Positions 43,248 through 46,138 of a DNA stretch of 46,138 bases are shown here, piece by piece. Positions within the stretch are counted from its first letter, which is position 1. Every line of letters starts with the position of its first letter. The stretch is taken from contig JBNGIQ010005755.1 of the NCBI GenBank assembly GCA_049999765.1, positions 1 to 46,138 of the forward strand, given 5' to 3'. The position numbers were made by a program, and so were the translations under genes. The DNA comes from Phaeoceros laevis (taxonomy: Eukaryota; Anthocerotophyta; Anthocerotopsida; Notothyladales). Under the pieces are notes generated by a model. The model was not told the DNA's origin and made no database searches. It saw only the letters and a program-made list of their open reading frames with translations.

Positions 43248-45051
43248 TCATTGATGCCCCCTGCCTTGTGATTCATATGCCCAAACCTACAATGACAGCA
43301 GAAACAGTTGATTATGCACCAAGCAACGTAGGCACAAGTTCTGCTACCAACCTTAAATTTGCAGGGAGGATGCTATGTACCTTCAGACAAGTGTCCCAAC
43401 TGCCGGTGCAAAGGGCACTTCCGTCTGATGCCATCCCAAGACAGCTTACACGATTTCCATGTGAAGATCCAAGGTCATGGATCGGCTGAAATACAACCAA
43501 GGCGTCAACAAATACTCAGGTACCCCCCTCTCAACGCCAAAACCTAGAATTTGGGCCAACATAGAAACGGGCCCACAAGTGTACAACTTCAACGCAGTGA
43601 CCTATGAAAACAAAGACAGACCTGAGCCATTATTGCATCCCACACCAGACATGCTCCATTAGAATAACCTGCAAACAGAAGTCGCCCAGAGTGCGAGAAA
43701 GCAATGCAGGTAACTTGTCCAGGATTTCGCCCAGGTGCCCCATTCAAATAAGGATCCGGGTACTGCTGGAGCTCATGGACAGTTCGAGTGTCAAAAATCC
43801 TGCAGGTGCCATCATCTGAACCAGTTCCAAAACTGAGGCCATCTGGAAGAAACTGTACAGCATTTACATCCTCTGTATGCCCATGGAATGTGTGTGTAGC
43901 TCTACTTGCAATACGGGTATCCCATAATCTCGCTGTTTTGTCACAAGAACCAGAGACAAATATCTTGGAATTATGTGAACTGATTGACACACTGCAGACA
44001 ACAAAGTCACAGGCACATAATGTTAATGACAGCCGAGGATGCAAGGGTAGCCCAATTCCCACTGCCAGGGAGTTATGTTGTCAGGGAAATCCAAACTAGT
44101 CTTTAGGAAGACTATCACCTCATCACATCCCCAGTATGGCCTGGGCCACTGTCACCACCGAAGGTTGCAATTCTTTGATGGGCTTCTATATCCCAAAGCA
44201 TGCAAGTCTGATCTCCAGAACTTGTGACAATATGTGCATCTTGGTCAGGTACAAAACGGCAACAGGATAGATAACCTCTGTGGCCCGTCAGCGTTCTGAA
44301 AACGGGCAAATTTCCATCTCTGTCAGGCGGTGCATTCAAGTTGAAAATAGAGCAGCAATTGTCCAGTCCACCATAGGCAACTCTTTCGCCTCCAGGTGAA
44401 AATGCACAGGCCATTACCCAAGCACAGACGAGCCTGATTGCATGAGTCTTTTGGCTTGTTAAGGCGTTCCAGACAATAAGGCGTCCATCTCCAGAAGCAC
44501 TGACAATGCGATTCCTTTCACGAAGACACCAGTCAAGGGAATAGATCTGGAAAGTTCCAACATGGGAAGGGGTTTGTCAAACTGCTCTCCAAACATTATC
44601 CGTGCTATGCAAAAGGAACAACCAATCGACAGTGAGCTTCACAAGTTGCAGAAACTGGCACAGCACAAACCAGGGATACCTTGCCTGTGTGTCCCTGCAG
44701 TGTTCTTGTACACTTAAATCCACGAACAAATTGTTCGCGATCTATGATAGTCCGGTCACTATTCCTTGCGTACGTGGCCACTGCAACGAAAACAGATGAA
44801 CCAGTGGAAACACATCACTCTATGCCACAAAGCTAGCAAACCTAAGCTGTTGGCCTGAAGAGCAGACGGTCGACGCTGTTCTAAGCATTAGATGCTCACA
44901 AGCACAAAAAAAAGTACAGTACACTGTTCGGTACACAGAACTAACCATCAATATCAGCAAGCTCCAGGCGCCGCCGCTGCAGCTGCTCCTTGAGATTAAG
45001 GACATCTGCCTTAGCTGCGGCATTTTTCTCTTGCAACTCACTGATAGACAT
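43248..45051 (-). CDS. AGB1: Heterotrimeric G-protein beta subunit (WD40)
   Basis: Gbeta pairs with Ggamma and Galpha at the plasma membrane to relay signals. Six exons, all in frame, give 382 aa (Arabidopsis AGB1 has 377): 45051-44946, 44780-44680, 44546-44119, 43991-43622, 43485-43381, 43286-43248. The start is [20 protein letters not shown], the N-terminal coiled coil that binds Ggamma. Seven WD repeats follow: [131 protein letters not shown] and [16 protein letters not shown]. The last exon is only 39 bases and adds the closing strand of the propeller. No lesion was seen. Confidence 0.96.
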
Positions 45052-46035
45052 ATGCAATGCCTGCAGGAAGCCTGGAAAGAATCGTTATGCTACTTCAACA
45101 TTCTAGGTAGGAGCTAAGAGGCCGCGGCAGGGTGCCTCCAATTCGGTCGATTTACAAAAGCAGCTGGGCGAGCCGATCAATCCGGGGTAAAGACAAGGAA
45201 GCCCTGTTGCGAAGCAAGCGCATCCCGATGGAAGTCAATAACAAGGGTAAGGTTGTCCATAACGAGGTAGTCTAGCCAAGTTATTCGTGTGCATAACTCA
45301 TCGACTCATCTTTCGTTCAGGGCTAGCCGTCCATGGGTTCTCATTGGCCCAGGGACGCAAATGTCGCACAGTTAAAAGAATGTCGTACATTTAAAAGACA
45401 ATGGACCCTTTTACCCCAAGCACGCAATGAATTTACTTGGCAAATGCAACTAATTACATATGGCAATGAACAGAGACATGGGTGCTGACCCGAGAGCATT
45501 TTTCAGTGCTTGAGACGGAAACCACCGGAAACCACAAATCGCCATATCTCCTTATCGCAATGTGTTGTTTTGCCATATCTCCTTATCGCAATATGGAGAA
45601 CAACACACGAACAAGCTAAGACTTCAATCTAGTTGAAGTATGTGTGAAAGTTGTTTTTGGAAAGGAAAGATTCTACCTCACCTTACTAGATACAAACTGG
45701 CTTGCACCACTTAGGTTAAACACGTGAGCTTACTTTGGACCTCTTCGGACTGGCAGTTCACCATGAACTGGAGCAGTTCAGTTCGCGCTGGATCTCGCGA
45801 GGTTTGCAAAAAAATAATCGAACTTTTCCAGTTCGTCCCGAACTGCGCTTGCCGCCAACTGCCCGCCAATGAAATCCACGGAATGGCAGTCCCAGACTGG
45901 CCACCAGTTCGCGTTTAGATTTCGGTTGATTTCCGGAAGTATCGTTTCGTGACTTTCGCGAAGCTGGAGCTGAAGGCTTGAGCTCTGATTGTTTGATTGC
46001 AACTGGTGGGTGCTGGGTGGTGGGAGCTGAAGGCT
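45052..46035. promoter_or_regulatory. Upstream region of Gbeta and of a possible right-edge gene
   Basis: This interval lies between two divergent starts if the right-edge open frame is real. It holds a 21-bp direct repeat at 45541-45592 and several agttcg / cgaact motifs at 45740-45920, some in inverted orientation. Promoter function is inferred from position; no specific factor site is claimed. Confidence 0.35.
45541..45592. repeat. 21-bp direct repeat, two copies 31 bp apart
   Basis: gccatatctccttatcgcaa followed by t occurs at 45541 and again at 45572. The spacer gtgttgtttt and the downstream gaacaacacac form a small inverted pair around the second copy. Confidence 0.9.
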
Positions 46036-46138
46036 ATGGCGAGGGTGAAGCAGGAGTACAAAAGGTCGCGCCATCCTCTTTGGGTCAAGTTAAAGAAGTC
46101 AGTCAAGCGCACTGTGTTCGGATGGAAATATTGTGAGC
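46036..46138 (+). CDS. Possible 5' end of a gene cut by the window edge
   Basis: An ATG at 46036 opens a frame of 34 codons that stays open to the last base. It begins MARVKQEYKRSRHPLWVKLK and is rich in Lys and Arg. I do not recognise the family. The region upstream has no competing ATG in this frame close by. It may be chance; the sequence to the right is needed to decide. Confidence 0.3.
   Translation, partial: MARVKQEYKRSRHPLWVKLKKSVKRTVFGWKYCE

Noticed and set aside
1-46138. tRNA, rRNA, CRISPR or bacterial-type operon features
   Set aside because: None was recognised on either strand; gene structure is eukaryotic throughout.

Overview
The window is nuclear DNA of a land plant. The evidence is: spliceosomal introns (mostly 70-250 bp, GT-AG) in nearly every gene; a JAGGED-type QALGGH zinc finger; a DUF1218 wall-type membrane protein; a plant Gbeta; a plant-type BTAF1/Mot1; and hAT transposons. 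Short introns, moderate GC and fairly compact spacing would suit a bryophyte- or lycophyte-grade plant, but the species cannot be fixed from this sequence.

Layout, left to right. (1) 1-2400: a decayed hAT transposase on the minus strand with tandem-repeat arrays beside it. (2) 3504-7578 (+): complete KU70, 19 exons, 625 aa. (3) 7844-12388 (+): KNL1-type kinetochore scaffold, about 17 exons and 967 aa, 265 bp after KU70. (4) 12389-14852: spacer between convergent genes, holding a short hAT relic with terminal inverted repeats and a 10-N assembly gap that appears artificial. (5) 14853-24183 (-): complete BTAF1/MOT1 TBP-removing SNF2 ATPase, 28 exons, 2049 aa. (6) 24693-29319 (+): AP-1 gamma-adaptin, 17 exons with every junction in frame, 784 aa, in an AT-rich block and divergently oriented to BTAF1. 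(7) 29488-30900 (-): 5'-truncated LINE relic with RNase H, CCHC tail, 3' hairpin and (AAAT)n tail, resembling fungal Tad1-type elements. (8) 32419-34972 (+): zf-4CXXC_R1 (CDCA7-related) protein, 700 aa, followed by a 146-bp tandem duplication. (9) 35610-36227 (-): DUF1218 membrane protein. (10) 36228-40033: AT-rich spacer with direct repeats and a foldback. (11) about 40034-42059 (+): JAGGED-like C2H2 factor, 5' end uncertain. (12) 43248-45051 (-): heterotrimeric G-protein beta subunit, 6 exons, 382 aa. (13) 46036 to the edge (+): possible start of another gene.

The genes form no operon or cluster. They are mostly unrelated housekeeping and regulatory genes: end joining and telomeres (KU70), kinetochore (KNL1), TBP turnover (BTAF1), trans-Golgi sorting (gamma-adaptin), chromatin (zf-4CXXC_R1), cell wall (DUF1218), organ growth (JAGGED-like) and G-protein signalling. 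The most unusual items are the AT-rich, diverged yet intact gamma-adaptin gene, the fungal-like LINE next to it, and the false assembly gap inside the hAT relic.

Exon models were built by hand from reading frame, splice consensus and recall of family members. No database or alignment was run.
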